DNA of 64,000 bases from Timema cristinae (GCA_039000515.1 JBCFYV010002255.1:17074890-17138889); one strand, 5' to 3'. Positions 23,301-34,573 are shown, counted from the first letter of the stretch. Numbers and translations: made by a program. Notes: generated by a model from the letters alone, not told the origin.

Positions 23301-24295
23301 GTTGGTACATTCCATTACAGTGAAATCAGGTTTAGAATACAATAGGTTTTAAGAATAAATAAAAACCCCATAAAACAATATTATTAATCAAACTTAAAAT
23401 AATAAAATTCCAGATGTCAAAATAATATATCAAGTACAGCCGATTACGATACACAAAAGGTGTAGTCGACTACTTTTACTCGATTCTTCCCATCACTAAA
23501 ACTCACTGAGCATAGGACATTAGCAAAGCAGTGCTGCCAATTCACATTAAAAAAAATTCTTCCAGAATTCATAAACAGTGTCTCGTTTCTCACTATATTT
23601 GAATAAATTAAAGCCAGATTTTCAATAATAATTTTTTAACATAGTGTTTAAAGTCTGTTGCCAAATAAAATAATTGATTTATCTCTTTAAAATTATATCA
23701 AATTCTGTACATACTTTAAAATGTATTGACCTGAAAAAAAAATCTTACAGTTAAATAAGATTGCAAATTAATTTTCTAGTATGCAGTGCAATCTTTAAAG
23801 AGAATGAATACTTCATGTTTAAGAAAATATTTTTAGACAAGGCTACACTCTAGTATACAATTATTAAGTTAAGAAGATTCCATCCTGCTGCCCTCTACCA
23901 GAAGTGTGACAAAGTTTTTACGTTAACGTTCCTTCTGTTAAACCTCAAGTCGGCCATTTGTGGATACAATTCCAGTTTTTGTGGATATAATTCCAGTGGA
24001 TACATTCCAATTTTTCGCAAAAGCGTTTTTTTACAAACTATTGGAATGGATACCATTCCGAGTGGATACAATTCCAGTTTTTGTGGATATAATTCCAGTA
24101 GATACAATTCCAATTTTTCACAAAAGCAGTTTTTTACAAAACTATTGGAATGGATACCATTCCGAATGGTACCATCCGATGGATACAATTCCACTCCCCC
24201 CAAAGTGATACATGTCAGCTGATGGCGTAATGATATATTAGGGATTACTTCTAGTAACATTTCGAGCTGTCATCCAGGTAAACTTAGCTCGTGAA
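20393..24295 (+). mobile_element. Element G, copy 2, interrupted by fold-back H
   Basis: The left end TTCACGATAGGTTTTTACTTGG and right end TACCTGGATGACAGCTCG (complement of 24268-24285) match copy 1. G sequence covers 20393-21047 and 24209-24295. The intervening 3.15 kb is element H. Removing it restores the 3741-4501 layout. Confidence 0.8.
21048..24200. mobile_element. Fold-back element H with tandem subrepeats in its arms
   Basis: Arms of about 765 bp (21048-21812 and 23431-24200) are inverted copies around a 1.6-kb AT-rich centre. The ends are GAGGGGGACTGAATTGTATCC and the complement GGGGGGAGTGGAATTGTATCC. Each arm has two copies of a roughly 106-bp subrepeat (GGAATTGTATCCACTCGG ... ACTGCTTTTGCGAAAAATTGG). 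CAAAGTGA is duplicated at 21040-21047 and 24201-24208. An 8-bp duplication suggests hAT or fold-back type. No transposase motif is visible in the centre, so it is probably non-autonomous. Confidence 0.85.
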
Positions 24296-25455
24296 TGACT
24301 TATATATCATATCATCTATATATTTTATATGGGGATGTTTGCTGCACTATAATTGTAAAATGCGTGGACTAATAGTTTTTACTAAATTTGTCGGGTGCAT
24401 TGTTTGAACCTGGCCAAATCATACTATAAAGCCACACGGCTGACTCACTCCCTGGCATTAACGTTTACCCTTGAAATTTGGAAAATTTATAGATTTTAGC
24501 CTGTAACCGACGGGAAAATTCCAAAAAGTTGAAAATTTTATTTCTTAATCCCCGAAAAAAAAAGTTCAAACTCGCGGAGCAATTTTAAATCCGTGTGGAA
24601 CTTTCATTGGAGGTCTCTTGTAGCTAAACGGTAAAACCTATCAAAAAACGGCTCTGGAATTACATTAGTTTACATCCACGAGCAAAGAAAACGCATGGGG
24701 ATTTGGGGGCCTAGCCCCAACGAGTAAATCGAGTAAAAGACACAAACTCCGTTTACCCTGAAAGGTATCAAGACTAGGTACCTTACAAGTTTCCACTATG
24801 ACGTAAATTATGAGTGTGAATTATTATTTTACTGTTTTCCATAGTATTTTATTACCACTCTGTTTTTCAAATAATATATCACGTTTAAAAGTATTATTAT
24901 ATTTTAGTGGGGAATTTATGCATTACATTTAAAGTTAGTCTATAAACAAGTTGGCCCGGTTTATGTGGGTAGACAGACATTCAAGATAGTTTGAAAGTTT
25001 AAGTGTTCTAGATAATGTTTTTTTTTCCACCCGAGACTGATATATCAAAAATCAGTGGGCCACTTATCATTAATTTATTGCTTCTAGAACATGGTCATAT
25101 AAATTTGGGCTTAGGGGGGTTGGGGAAGATTCGGCCCCCATGGAGATTGACGGATATACGTATAAAAACTTCAAACAATATTTAGTTTAATTTTAATTAT
25201 ACTGTTAACTTTAATTTTAGTGGCAAAAAACTAATTAATTATTATTTTAATATCCACCCGACAGATACATTGTTCATAGTTTCCTATAGTGGTCAAAATT
25301 TCAAATAATTCACTTTCGGGATATACAAATCGTATCGAATATCGTAGAACAAAGGACATCTCTTGGGAAGAAACAAAGTTAGTGAGTCTGAAAAAAAAGA
25401 GACAATGTTTTTTTGGTATTAAATGTAAGAGTATACTTGAGGAATACATTTATTA
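24296..25455. other. Spacer with an O-like fragment
   Basis: CTCCGTTTACCCTGAAAGGTA at about 24748 matches the end of MITE O (55999). The surrounding 24430-24730, with CACGGCTGACTCACTCCCTGG and a GGGCCTAGCCCC block, may be another dispersed repeat seen once here. No genes. Confidence 0.4.
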
Positions 25456-25975
25456 TCCACTTCGGTGGCCGCATGGTTTAAAGATGCTACTCTGGCAATA
25501 GACTAGACTGCCGAAGACGGGTAGATCGTGGTTCGATCCCTGTCGGGTGTACTAAGGGTAGTTTTCCCTCGATGGTTTCCCACTCTCTCTATACGCAAAT
25601 GCGGATAAACTTCTTCAAAGTGTTTCATTATTCAGCCCTAACCCATTATGTTTGTTAGGATTTTATTTTTGTAGAGATAAATGTAATAACATGTATAAAC
25701 ATAGAATATAAATGACATAAAAAATACGATGGGGCTCTCGGACGTTAACCAACATAGAAACAAAATAAACGTTAAACATGAAAATCTTTGTCGCCCTGGC
25801 GGGCTGATTATAGTTATTCCAAGGGTCGTACAGGCGGGAAAATTGACTAAAAAACCCGCCAAGTCGCCAGTATGTGGTCGACAGGGACCTTATGATATAT
25901 ACATTTAGGGAGAACGACAGGGTAGCATAAGCCTAAAACCCGAACAGGCATTAAGACGCGGTACTAAAAAAAAAG
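25456..25975 (+). repeat. SINE B, split by unknown insert
   Basis: The best-preserved SINE B head is CCACTTCGGTGGCCGCATGG, with B-box GGTTCGATCCC and body to CTAACCCATTATG at about 25650. The tail GCATAAGCCTAAAACCCGAACAGG...GACGCGGTACTAAAA resumes at about 25926. The 275 bp between are unlike SINE B and unlike other repeats here, so they are probably an insertion. Confidence 0.75.
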
Positions 25976-25979
25976 TGAC

Positions 25980-27164
25980 ATCTTCAGGTAAGGAGTGTGA
26001 AGAAACAGCATGAAAACTAGACGGTGTAATATAATTGGCGTAAAGCTAGCAAATCATGAAACAAAAGTTTGTAAGAAGGAAATACTATTTGTTGAATGTA
26101 ACAGAGCATAATCGGAAACTCTTTTGGAAATCTGTATGATTACTTCCACCACAGCGCCAGTCGTCCAACTGTCCCAACAGTGCTGCCATCTAGCAATGCA
26201 AAGTACAAGTTTTGCCTAAAAACATCGCGTCGCGTCGTTGAAAATGTGATCATTTAATCTTTTCATGAGATTTCTTTTAAATTATAAGACTTAAGGGTGT
26301 TGGCGTTTGCGAATCTATAGAAGATTCGTGTTTATGATACCTTTCACCTCAGTTTCATAGTGAATTATATTTTGAGATAACAAACCACTTTTTAAATATC
26401 GTGGGATTCCTGGATGACTTAACTCCGGTTGGGCGGTGCCTTTAACAATTCTTGCTTCTTAAGAGAGTTTTTTTTTATAAACATTAATTATTTAATGTTT
26501 CTGAAACTAATGATGCCGGTTGTGTCAAAATCGTAATAGTAAGAATAATTAAAATAATAATAAATGATCAAGGAGAAGCATAAATGGCAGACTTAAATTA
26601 TATATATATATGAAATACAATTAAAGGCAGTCATTTATTTGAAAACATGATGACAAAAACATACCTTAAGTAAGGGATATTTTGCTTACAATAATGAATA
26701 TATTTATTATTTTGAAATGTTACGGTTTCTTTTCATCTTTGAACTAATTCATTTTTACTTTTAAATTGAAACAAACAAAAAAAAAAAATTGAAATAATGC
26801 CCCAAAACCTTTTTATTCTCATCTCCAAGTCAATGCGGTGTGGATCCGTAAATACATTTGCATAACTTTCATTATATAAATTTGGATGACAAATGGACTT
26901 TGAAAACCAAAACAAGTCATAAAACAAAAGAATATAAAACTTTGTTTTGTCTCAGAGTATTGTTAATAAAGAAATAAAGTTTAGTTCTTTTTAAAATAAG
27001 AGCTAAAAATAAAATAAATAGTATTTAAAAGGATTTACATAAAATACTGAAATACATTATACTCTTTCTTTTTAATTAATCAAATAGTTTGGAAAATAGG
27101 ATTATTAAAACAGAAAATGAAGAAACATGTGAAATGAAGAAAGAAATATCTGTACTTAAATACA
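25980..27164. other. AT-rich spacer
   Basis: GC-richer around 26140-26240 (CACAGCGCCAGTCGTCC, CATCGCGTCGCGTCG) and otherwise very AT-rich. I see no coding exon. The 26733-26927 minus frame has no support. Confidence 0.4.
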
Positions 27165-27500
27165 CGTCAACCTCGGTGATCTGGGGTTAAGTGCCCGTCT
27201 CAAGAACAGGATGTTCGTGAGCTCAAACCCTGCCGAAGTCAATTCGTAGAAACAGCTTCCTTCGGATAGGAAATTAAGCCATCGGTCCCATGTCGATTGT
27301 GGCATATAGGAAGGTATATGAAAATAACTTGGCGGTAAAATTGTGATCTCTTTCTTATTATCTCGTAGAAATCAATGAGGTGGATGAGTTGATAACACGC
27401 TTCACCTGAAATTAACCTATCACAGAAGCTACAACAAGAATTACTAGGGTGGCGAAGATTTGTTGTGAACCTGTGCTCCAGATAGGAAGTTAAATAAATT
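27165..27500 (+). repeat. tRNA-related SINE, family N (single copy here)
   Basis: CCTCGGTGATCTGGGGTTAAGTGCCC then a box-B-like GAGCTCAAACCCTGCC, followed by a non-tRNA body including AGCCATCGGTCCC and AGAAGCTACAACAAG, ending with AAATAAATT. Only one copy is seen, so it is called from the head alone. Confidence 0.45.
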
Positions 27501-27662
27501 ATTTTATATAGTAATCAATTATATTATTACTATCATTATTTTGCTATTATTGTTTCTTTTATTTTGTTATTATACGTGCTTTTATGGTACTGGTGTAATT
27601 TTCAGTGCCGGCCTGTCATGGGTCTTACGACTCATGGAGAGCCCAATTTAATAAATAAAATG

Positions 27663-27790
27663 GTAATTATTTATTGGTGTTCTGTCTTACGGCAGATCCA
27701 TTTCTTTTGTCAGTGAACTTAGACCACCCTCTTCAGCTCCCAGAAATTTCTTCTTTCCTTCAAGTCATTTAATATTTGAATTATACTGCC
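27663..27790 (-). pseudogene. 3' end fragment of a non-LTR retrotransposon
   Basis: The minus strand reads AATATTAAATGACTTGAAGG, GGTGGTCTAAGTTCACTGAC, AAATGGATCTGCCGTAAGACAGAA, which matches the last 120 bases of the element at 58370-58920. It is a 5'-truncated insert with an AT-rich tail. Confidence 0.7.
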
Positions 27791-28189
27791 CGTATACTAT
27801 ACATGAGAAATGAATGTATATTAATACAAAAAAATAATTAGAAAAGTATATATTTATAAATCTAAACAAGAATGTTTGTGTGGTGACAAAAGAGAAGTAT
27901 TTAGGAAATTATGAATTGTCAGTGTTCATTTTGACCTCATCCTATAAAAAGAGAGTAGTAATATTTATGAAACAAATGGACAAATCCGTATTATTTTACT
28001 TCATAAAACGTTATGATTGTTTTTAAAATTGAAAATTCATTTTAAATGCCTATGATTACTCAGATATCTGGATGAATATAAATATATATATATATCTGGA
28101 TGAATATATCTTTTTAGAACCGTGTCATATTACCGTTCGGGATTGTACGCTTGCAAGTATCTCCACGTAACGAACTTGGGGTTGGTAAC

Positions 28190-28620
28190 GCCAAATGGCG
28201 GCGCTACGAGACGGTAATAAGTTGGTGCTGTATACACCTGTACGGTAGGCAACACATGCAGCACTCCAAGCAACACAAGCATCCCCCCACCACTTCCTCA
28301 CCTGGCGATAAGATCAGAGTGGCATTGTGCTGTTTGCTGTTACTTACGCAGAACAGAAACGTGGTCACGTGACGCGCTCTAAGCCAATCACAAGATTCCC
28401 GCTTAATCGGCGCGAGCTGTTCTGATGAAGTTCAACTTTTCTCTACTTTGCCCGCTCTGCTCAAGATGTTAGGCACCGGAGAACCAATCAAATCTCAGAA
28501 CTAACCATCTTAAATCAGTGCGCATGTACATTTGACAACGCATGCGCTGTAGAGCTAGAAGCAAGCAGACAGTTTCGTTGTGAGGAGATTTGAAATAACT
28601 CGTTAATATAAAGCGTGTAT
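28190..28620. promoter_or_regulatory. Promoter-like CpG-richer segment
   Basis: Clearly GC- and CpG-richer than its surroundings. Motifs by eye: AAATGGCGGCG (YY1-like, 28191-), GTCACGTGAC (E-box), AGCCAATCAC and AACCAATCAAA (CCAAT boxes), and GTGCGCATGT and CGCATGCGC (NRF-1-like). Such clustering is typical of animal housekeeping promoters. Direction and gene are unknown. The CCAAT boxes read on the plus strand, which would suit plus-strand transcription. One 40-bp part recurs at 1.5 kb, so a repeat origin is possible. Confidence 0.4.
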
Positions 28621-28879
28621 ATCGATGTATTGGATTATGCCACGACACAGCGTTATAATTTGTAAACAACCATCGGGACAATGATCTAAAATATATATTT
28701 ATCCACTAGAAAATAAAATATGTTGATAATTAGCTGTTTTAAAGCGTTGCAATGCATCATGGGTCAACTTAAAGTGTGTGAATTACTGCGCAGATTCTGC
28801 TTTCTATTTTTCGGCTAGCGTGTGAATCAAGCTTTAGTCATAATTTACACCACACTTTGTCTTGACACTCCCTACAACC

Positions 28880-28880
<1 letters not shown>

Positions 28881-28919
<39 letters not shown>
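28881..28919. repeat. (GT)n(AT)n microsatellite
   Basis: GTGTGTGTGTG followed by about 14 AT units. Confidence 0.95.
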
Positions 28920-29059
28920 ATGTATGTACATATATATTAGTTTTAAATGAAGAATTTTATTTCTCTAAATATTTTAAAATTTATCTATTAGCATAGATGG
29001 TGCCTCTATCGATGTTCACACAGTTTTAGGAATCAATCTCTTAATATATAATTTAATTA

Positions 29060-29275
29060 GCATCATGTCTTACTACCCATTCGGGATATATACATTTTTA
29101 CTAAGTACGCTAATGTGTTAAGGATGAGAAAGGTTTAATTTAGAGGAAACGATTTAGGGGGGAAAAAAACACCCTCAGTAAACCCGATGAGAATTTAAAT
29201 CCTGATCTACCCGCCATCGGTAGTCTAGTCTATTCCGAGAATGACGTCTTGGACTATTCGACCATCGAAGTGGGT
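29060..29275 (-). repeat. SINE B, decayed
   Basis: The minus strand carries CCCACTTCGATGGTCGAATAG, TAGACTAGACTACCGATGGCGGG and a tail complement GCATCATGTCTTACTACCC. The B-box is degenerate. Confidence 0.75.
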
Positions 29276-29289
29276 AGCTCGTATAGATG

Positions 29290-29860
29290 CTGAAATTGAC
29301 AGACGGGTGGATCCATCTGAGTAGTTGACTGTATGTGGACTTTGCAGAGAATGAAGTAGTATCGAAAGAGACAAAGATGGCAGTATAGAAATTATGTTAA
29401 CGCCAACAATGGTTTATGGATGTAAAGAGTGGATTTATCAGTAGAAACACTAGAGCAAGGTGAATGAGATTGGAATGAGTGAGGTATCTTAAGCAATATA
29501 TGTGGAAAAACTCCAATGGATTGAGTCATTAATGGATGCTGAAGAAGTGTCGTTTGAAAGTGAATATAATAGGTCAATCTGAAAGACGCGTCTTACGTTG
29601 GTTTGGGATGTTGAGAGGATGAGTGTGGATCGAGTGAGGAAACAAATATATGAAGGTAGAGTGAGTGGATGAAACGGAAGGAGAAGGTCATGTAAAACAT
29701 GGTTAAATGCTGTATGCGAATGTATGAAAAAAAAAAAAGAAACATTAAGCGTTTTAAGAATAATATATGTCTGCATTACTGTGTATGGATTGTGTTGAAG
29801 CGAAGGGAGTATGCAAGGATGTGGAAATATGGATTAAGTTTGTGAGGATGTATTAAGTAG
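29290..29860 (+). pseudogene. Decayed non-LTR retrotransposon, RT C-terminal region
   Basis: Across frames and stops, the plus strand keeps the order expected downstream of the reverse-transcriptase core: VNANNGLWM (decayed YGCESW region), then ERRVLRWFGM (normally LRWFGHVxRM), VRKQIYEGRVSG, then GRRRSCKTWLNAV (normally GRPxxxWxD). Many stops and shifts make it non-functional. Upstream RT and endonuclease domains are absent, so the insert is 5'-truncated. It abuts SINE B. Confidence 0.65.
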
Positions 29861-29879
29861 GGAGTTTTTTTTTAGCTAT

Positions 29880-30370
29880 ATGCACAGTTTATTACCTACT
29901 CTTTAGGGGAACAGTGTGATTAGTTATACATGTATATAAATAAAATAGGTTTATTAACATGTTTTAGCTTACGTAGCAAAGCGTCAAAGATAAACATACA
30001 TTTTGCTGGCAATGAAATATTGCGTCACTCATCAAACAGATTATGCTCTTGTTTTTCGGTGAACATGTGAATCTACAGTTAACGTTTTCGGGTATAAAAA
30101 ATAAAGAGACGTTACCCCTAAGCTACCAAGAGGCTACCTTTAGGAATGTCCAGACCAGTTACCCTCGGTAAACCAGCTACGTGCTACCAACCGCTTAATA
30201 TGTCACGGACATTGAGCTCCTATAACCCCCGCCCCCACCCCACCTTCCTGGTCAGGCATTAATGACAACAGCGGGATTTGGCCATCTTCAAGGGTCGTTA
30301 ATCCTTATACCCTTTGCTTTGAGTTCGTTAAGGTGGGATTGTACATGACGCGAGAAAAGGTTAGTTTTTT
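29880..30370. other. Spacer
   Basis: A GC-richer section (30110-30320) with C-runs. No gene or repeat is recognised. Confidence 0.4.
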
Positions 30371-30371
30371 T

Positions 30372-30705
30372 TTTGCAGTTTATATTCCAAAACATAATTT
30401 TGATCAAAATAAATCAAACAGTACACCAGTACAAATATAAAGTTTAATTTTCTTCACATGTTGATATCAACAGTTCATGAATATCTTTAATGAGTATAGC
30501 GACATTAGATGAGAAACTTTTTTTAATGATGAAGAGAAAAAGTTGTCATTAAATTACAGGACAACCTTGACAGATATTCAACAACTGTTGATATCACCCC
30601 ATCAAGAAAATTAAATTCTATGTGAAGCCATATTTGATTTATTTTGACCAAAAATATATTTTGCTATAAAAACTACAGAAATACTGCCTTTTTTATAGCG
30701 TTCCC
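30372..30705. mobile_element. Palindromic MITE P, copy 1
   Basis: TTTAATTTTCTTCACATG-TTGATATCAACAGTT pairs with AACTGTTGATATCACC-AAGAAAATTAAATT. Ends are near GCAGTTTATATTCC and GCTATAAAAACTAC. The same structure occurs at 57108-57372 and in part at 48172-48275. Non-coding. Confidence 0.7.
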
Positions 30706-30739
30706 TACACTGGAATCCTGTAAAGATGATTTGTTAACT

Positions 30740-30925
30740 TAGTTCATACAAGATATAGTGCAATTTTCATATGAAATGCCTTATTGGATATCTAGAAAAA
30801 ATTACTAGATCTACTCTCGTGTATTCATACGTCAAGTCATGTGACATGCAGTTGTCACCTTTTGGTAGTTATTATATATATCTATAAAATCATACTAATA
30901 AAATATTAAAATGTTATCAATTTGG
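30740..30925 (+). repeat. Repeat Q copy
   Basis: GTGCAATTTTCATATGAAATG, AGATCTACTCTCGTG, CATACGTCAAGTCATGTGAC and CAGTTGTCACC follow the Q order without interruption. Confidence 0.6.
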
Positions 30926-30929
30926 ACCA

Positions 30930-31605
30930 AAAAATTTTTATATGTGTTTCCTGAAAATTCCTTCCTTTTAAAACTAAGCATATGAACGTACCAGCACCAA
31001 TCAACCAATTAAAACTCTTTCCGTTGTCATCTCCAGCAATGATAACAACGTAAACGCCACTAGTGCACTCTAACGGAATTCTAAGGGAACTCTGGGCTCA
31101 CGAGTCGGAGCACAGTAGGCCAGTCAAGCTCTCTTGCATAAAGCCACCCAACCCTACCAATAAGGAACTGTCCAGTTCGACTGAAAATTTGGACGCCAGT
31201 TTGTAACTAAACGCCTGCAGTAGTTTTCAACACAGCCCGCAGTACATCTATGATTAGCATGTTGCCAAATGAAACCACTCGGGGTGTTTAAACTAAACAA
31301 TTTACAGAGTTCCTCTCGACACAAGACATAATATAGTAGTTCTGGTAGGAAGAATGTTATCTGACAGTTGCAAACGTTACCAAAACTAGTTTCATACTTT
31401 AAGTTATATAATATGCAGCTTCCACGTTTGAGAGATATCACAACAAAAAATTTGCATAAACTTATTAAAATTTGATAGTTTTTTAAAATAGTAAAACCAA
31501 AACTAATTTATACCCAAAAACCAAAAAGTTGGTAAATGTCAGTTTGTAAAATGGATATAATTTCCGAAGCATGTAGGGATGTAAGGCGGGGGTAAGGGAA
31601 TGGGA
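30930..31605. other. Spacer with an unexplained frame
   Basis: A 95-codon minus frame (31154-31441) ends with a Trp/Asn-rich run. It has no splice context and no recognised motif. It may be part of a transposon present once. Confidence 0.3.
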
Positions 31606-31862
31606 ATAATAATAATATTTAGCACCGCGTCTTACTACCCGTTCAGGTTATACGCCTTAAGTACTAATCGTGCTAATGGATTAGGAATTGGGAAGACAAA
31701 TTAGAGGAAGTGAACCCGCATTTGCGTTGAGGGAGAGTGGAAAACCATTTAGGAAAAACCACCCCCATTTCCCCCGACCGAGATTCGAACCTCGATCTCC
31801 CGTCCTCAGCAGTGGAGCTCAATACGACAAGCACGTTAGCCAACTACGCCATTGAAGGGGGG
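31606..31862 (-). repeat. SINE A, copy 5
   Basis: Minus-strand full-length copy. Tail complement at 31621-31660, head complement CAACTACGCCATTGAAGGG at the right. TGGGAA lies outside both ends, a possible short duplication. Confidence 0.85.
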
Positions 31863-31909
31863 TGGGAAGAAGAAGTTCTTTATTAATGAACGTGACGCTC
31901 TCCTTAAGA

Positions 31910-31963
31910 GCCTATCAAACAGTAGCCAGTCTTAAGGCCTATCAAACAGTAGCCAGTCTTAAG
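31910..31963. repeat. Exact 27-bp tandem duplication
   Basis: GCCTATCAAACAGTAGCC-AGTCTTAAG occurs twice head to tail (31910-31936 and 31937-31963). It lies in a GC-richer segment (31880-32240) that I cannot assign. Confidence 0.95.
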
Positions 31964-32427
31964 GGCAGGGCAGGAATTAGCAGCTAGTTTCTCACTGACA
32001 AATGGGTAAAGGGGTGCAACTGGCCTCCCGCCAAATTGGGAAGGGGAACCCCGCCTTTTCCTAGTACAAACATTCTTCAAATTGACGACACACGACCCTG
32101 CTGTATGAGTCGTGAGGAAACAACTTATTGTCTTCCTCAGTCCCCCACCTCCTCTACTTCTCCTCCGTTTCTTACCCACTCACAGTGCAGAGTAATTGAA
32201 CGCATTAGTAGCCAGAAAACTTTCTTGGCACAGTAATGGCATTGGGAAATGTGATACTAAGCTTATAACCATCACTCCTAAAAAAAAACACAAGACATAT
32301 AAAACTCAGAATATATAAATTAATAGTTTCACCAAATATAAAGAGAATAGAAAATAGCGCTAGATGGAGAAATAAATCCGATTAGACGAGCGTGTGACGT
32401 CACTCAACACACAAGCCAACACGTTAG

Positions 32428-32644
32428 TACAGTAACCCCATGGCTTCTTTGGTGCTGACTGACAGCTTTGAAAAGTTACCAGACCAAATTATGTATCCCT
32501 ACGCCAAACCATATGATCTTCAAAAACATGTGTTTAGCAACTGTCACTTCTGACAGTCAAACTCTAGGTATATACCTAAATGTTGACTGTCAGAATTCAG
32601 CTGTGACTGTCAGTAAGCACCAAAGAAGCCATGGGGCTACTGTA
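32428..32644 (+). mobile_element. MITE F, copy 6
   Basis: TACAGTAACCCCATGG and CCATGGGGCTACTGTA ends. The internal segment is on the plus strand. The left arm lacks the CTCACAGCTGAC stretch. Confidence 0.85.
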
Positions 32645-32904
32645 TACACAAACAATATATGGAAGACAAACTAATTTGCTAAAAATTAGGTAACATTTTA
32701 GAACATTAAATAAAATAAACCTTTAAAATCAAAACCAATATCCAATTAACATCATATATTTAATTATTTAAACTAATATGTTTATATATGTGTGGTTGTC
32801 TTCATATTAAAATATAGCTGCTATATACTGGATGACGTAAGCAATGACATAATTAAATTCCTCCAAGTGGCGCCACCTTTGTATTCTCTTTACATTGGTT
32901 TAAC

Positions 32905-33252
32905 CGGTTGTTCTCTATGGTTGTAAAACGTGGTCTCTATCTACATGACGAGAAGAAATGTATAGGATTAAAACACAAAGTACTTAGGAAAACAAAAAAA
33001 GGGATTAAGGTAATGTATAGTATAGGAGTTTACATAAAGATGCACTACATATACTGTATTCATCACCGGACATTGTTAGACTAGTAAAATATCGCATATT
33101 ATGGTGGGCAGGACATGCAGTGCGAATGGAAGAAACTAGAATCAAGTTCAAGGTAAAGATTGGCAAAAATAAAAGGAAAAGACCCGTGGGAAGAGAGAGA
33201 ACTCAGACGGGAGGATAACATTAGAATAGGCTTGAAAATATTGAGTATAATA
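32905..33252 (+). pseudogene. Decayed non-LTR retrotransposon, RT C-terminal region
   Basis: The plus strand reads LYGCKTWSL at 32924-32950, then stops, then LYSSPDIVRLVKYRILWWAG followed by HAVRMEETR, KRKRPVGRER, and finally VDWI*LAQDRDRV at the first unit of the adjacent minisatellite. These are the landmarks of the region downstream of the RT core in insect-type elements (YGCETW, SPNIIR, RWAGHVARM, KRPLGRPR, DWIDLAQDRDRW). At least four stops and a frame change break it. The 5' RT and endonuclease are absent. Confidence 0.8.
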
Positions 33253-34320
33253 AGGTGGACTGGATATAACTAGCTCAAGATAGAGATAGGGTGTAATGAG
33301 GTGGACTGGATATATAACTAGCTCAAGATAGAGATAGGGTGTAATGAGGTGGACTGGATATAACTAGCTCAAGATAGAGATAGGGTGTAATGAGGTGGAC
33401 TGGATATAACTAGCTCAAGATAGAGATAGGGTGTAATGAGGTGGACTGGATATATAACTAGCTCAAGATAGAGATAGGGTGTAATGAGGTGGACTGGATA
33501 TAACTAGCTCAAGATAGAGATAGGGTGTAATGAGGTGGACTGGATATAACTAGCTCAAGATAGAGATAGGGTGTAATGAGGTGGACTGGATATATAACTA
33601 GCTCAAGATAGAGATTTGGTGTAATGAGGTGGACTGGATATAACTAGCTCAAGATAGAGATAGGTGTAATGAGGTGGACTGGATAATAACTAGCTCAAGA
33701 TAGAGATAGGGTGTAATGAGGTGGACTGGATATAACTAGCTCAAGATAGAGATAGGGTTAATGAGGTGGACTGGATATAACTAGCTCAAGATAGAGACAG
33801 GGTGTTAATGAGGTGGACTGGATATAACTAGCTCAAGATAGAGATAGGGTGTAATGAGGTGGACTGGATATATAACTAGCTCAAGATAGAGATAGGGTGT
33901 AATGAGGTGGACTGGATATAACTAGCTCAAGATAGGGATAGGGTATAATAAGGTGGACTGGATATAACTAGCTCAAGATAGAGATAGGGTGTAATGAGGT
34001 GGACTGGATATAACTAGCTCAAGATAGAGATAGGGTGTAATGAGGTGGACTGGATATAACTAGCTCAAGATAGAGATAGGGTGTAATGAGGTGGACTGGA
34101 TATATAACTAGCTCAAGATAGAGATAGGGTGTAATGAGGTGGACTGGATATAACTAGCTCAAGATAGGGATAGGTATAATAAGGTGGACTGGATATAACT
34201 AGCTCAAGATAGGGATAGGGTGTAATGAGGTGGACTGGATATAACTAGCTCAAGATAGGGATAGGGTGTAATGAGGTGGACTGGATATAACTATCTCAAG
34301 ATAGGGATAGGGTGTAGTAA
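33253..34320 (+). repeat. Minisatellite of ~46-bp units made from RT coding sequence
   Basis: About 23 tandem copies of a unit starting AGGTGGACTGGATATAAC and ending AGATAGGGTGTAATG. The length is 46 bp, or 48 bp where ATATA is ATATATA. The two length variants are interspersed, and late units carry GGGATAGGG or AATAAGG changes. The first unit reads VDWI*LAQDRDRV in continuity with the retrotransposon remnant to its left. The unit length is not a multiple of three, so the array is not coding. Confidence 0.95.
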
Positions 34321-34334
34321 TGTAGACATTTTTC

Positions 34335-34573
34335 TAGCATCGCGTCTTACAACCTTTTCAGGCTGTACGTATATGTTCTAATTATGATAGTGTGTTAGAG
34401 GTTGTGTAAGGTTTAATTTAGTGGAAGTGTATCTGAATTTGCGTGGAGGGAGGGTAGCAAACAATTGAGGAAAAACCCCTCTCAGTACAACCAACAGGGA
34501 TTCTAACCTCAACCTCCCCTTCATCGGCAGTCTAATCTATTGCGAGAGGATACTTTTAAAGTTAGACCATGCG
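34335..34573 (-). repeat. SINE B, decayed
   Basis: Tail complement AGCATCGCGTCTTACAACC, body complement GCGTGGAGGGAGGG, and a degenerate B-box region. The head ends with TAGACCATGCGG. It follows the minisatellite within 15 bases. Confidence 0.75.

Noticed and set aside
25456..25545. tRNA gene at the head of SINE B
   Set aside because: A- and B-boxes are present but the fold lacks a proper anticodon arm, and the sequence continues into a repeated SINE body with tail.
33253..34320. CRISPR-like array
   Set aside because: There are no spacers. The units are contiguous, vary in length and derive from retrotransposon coding sequence.
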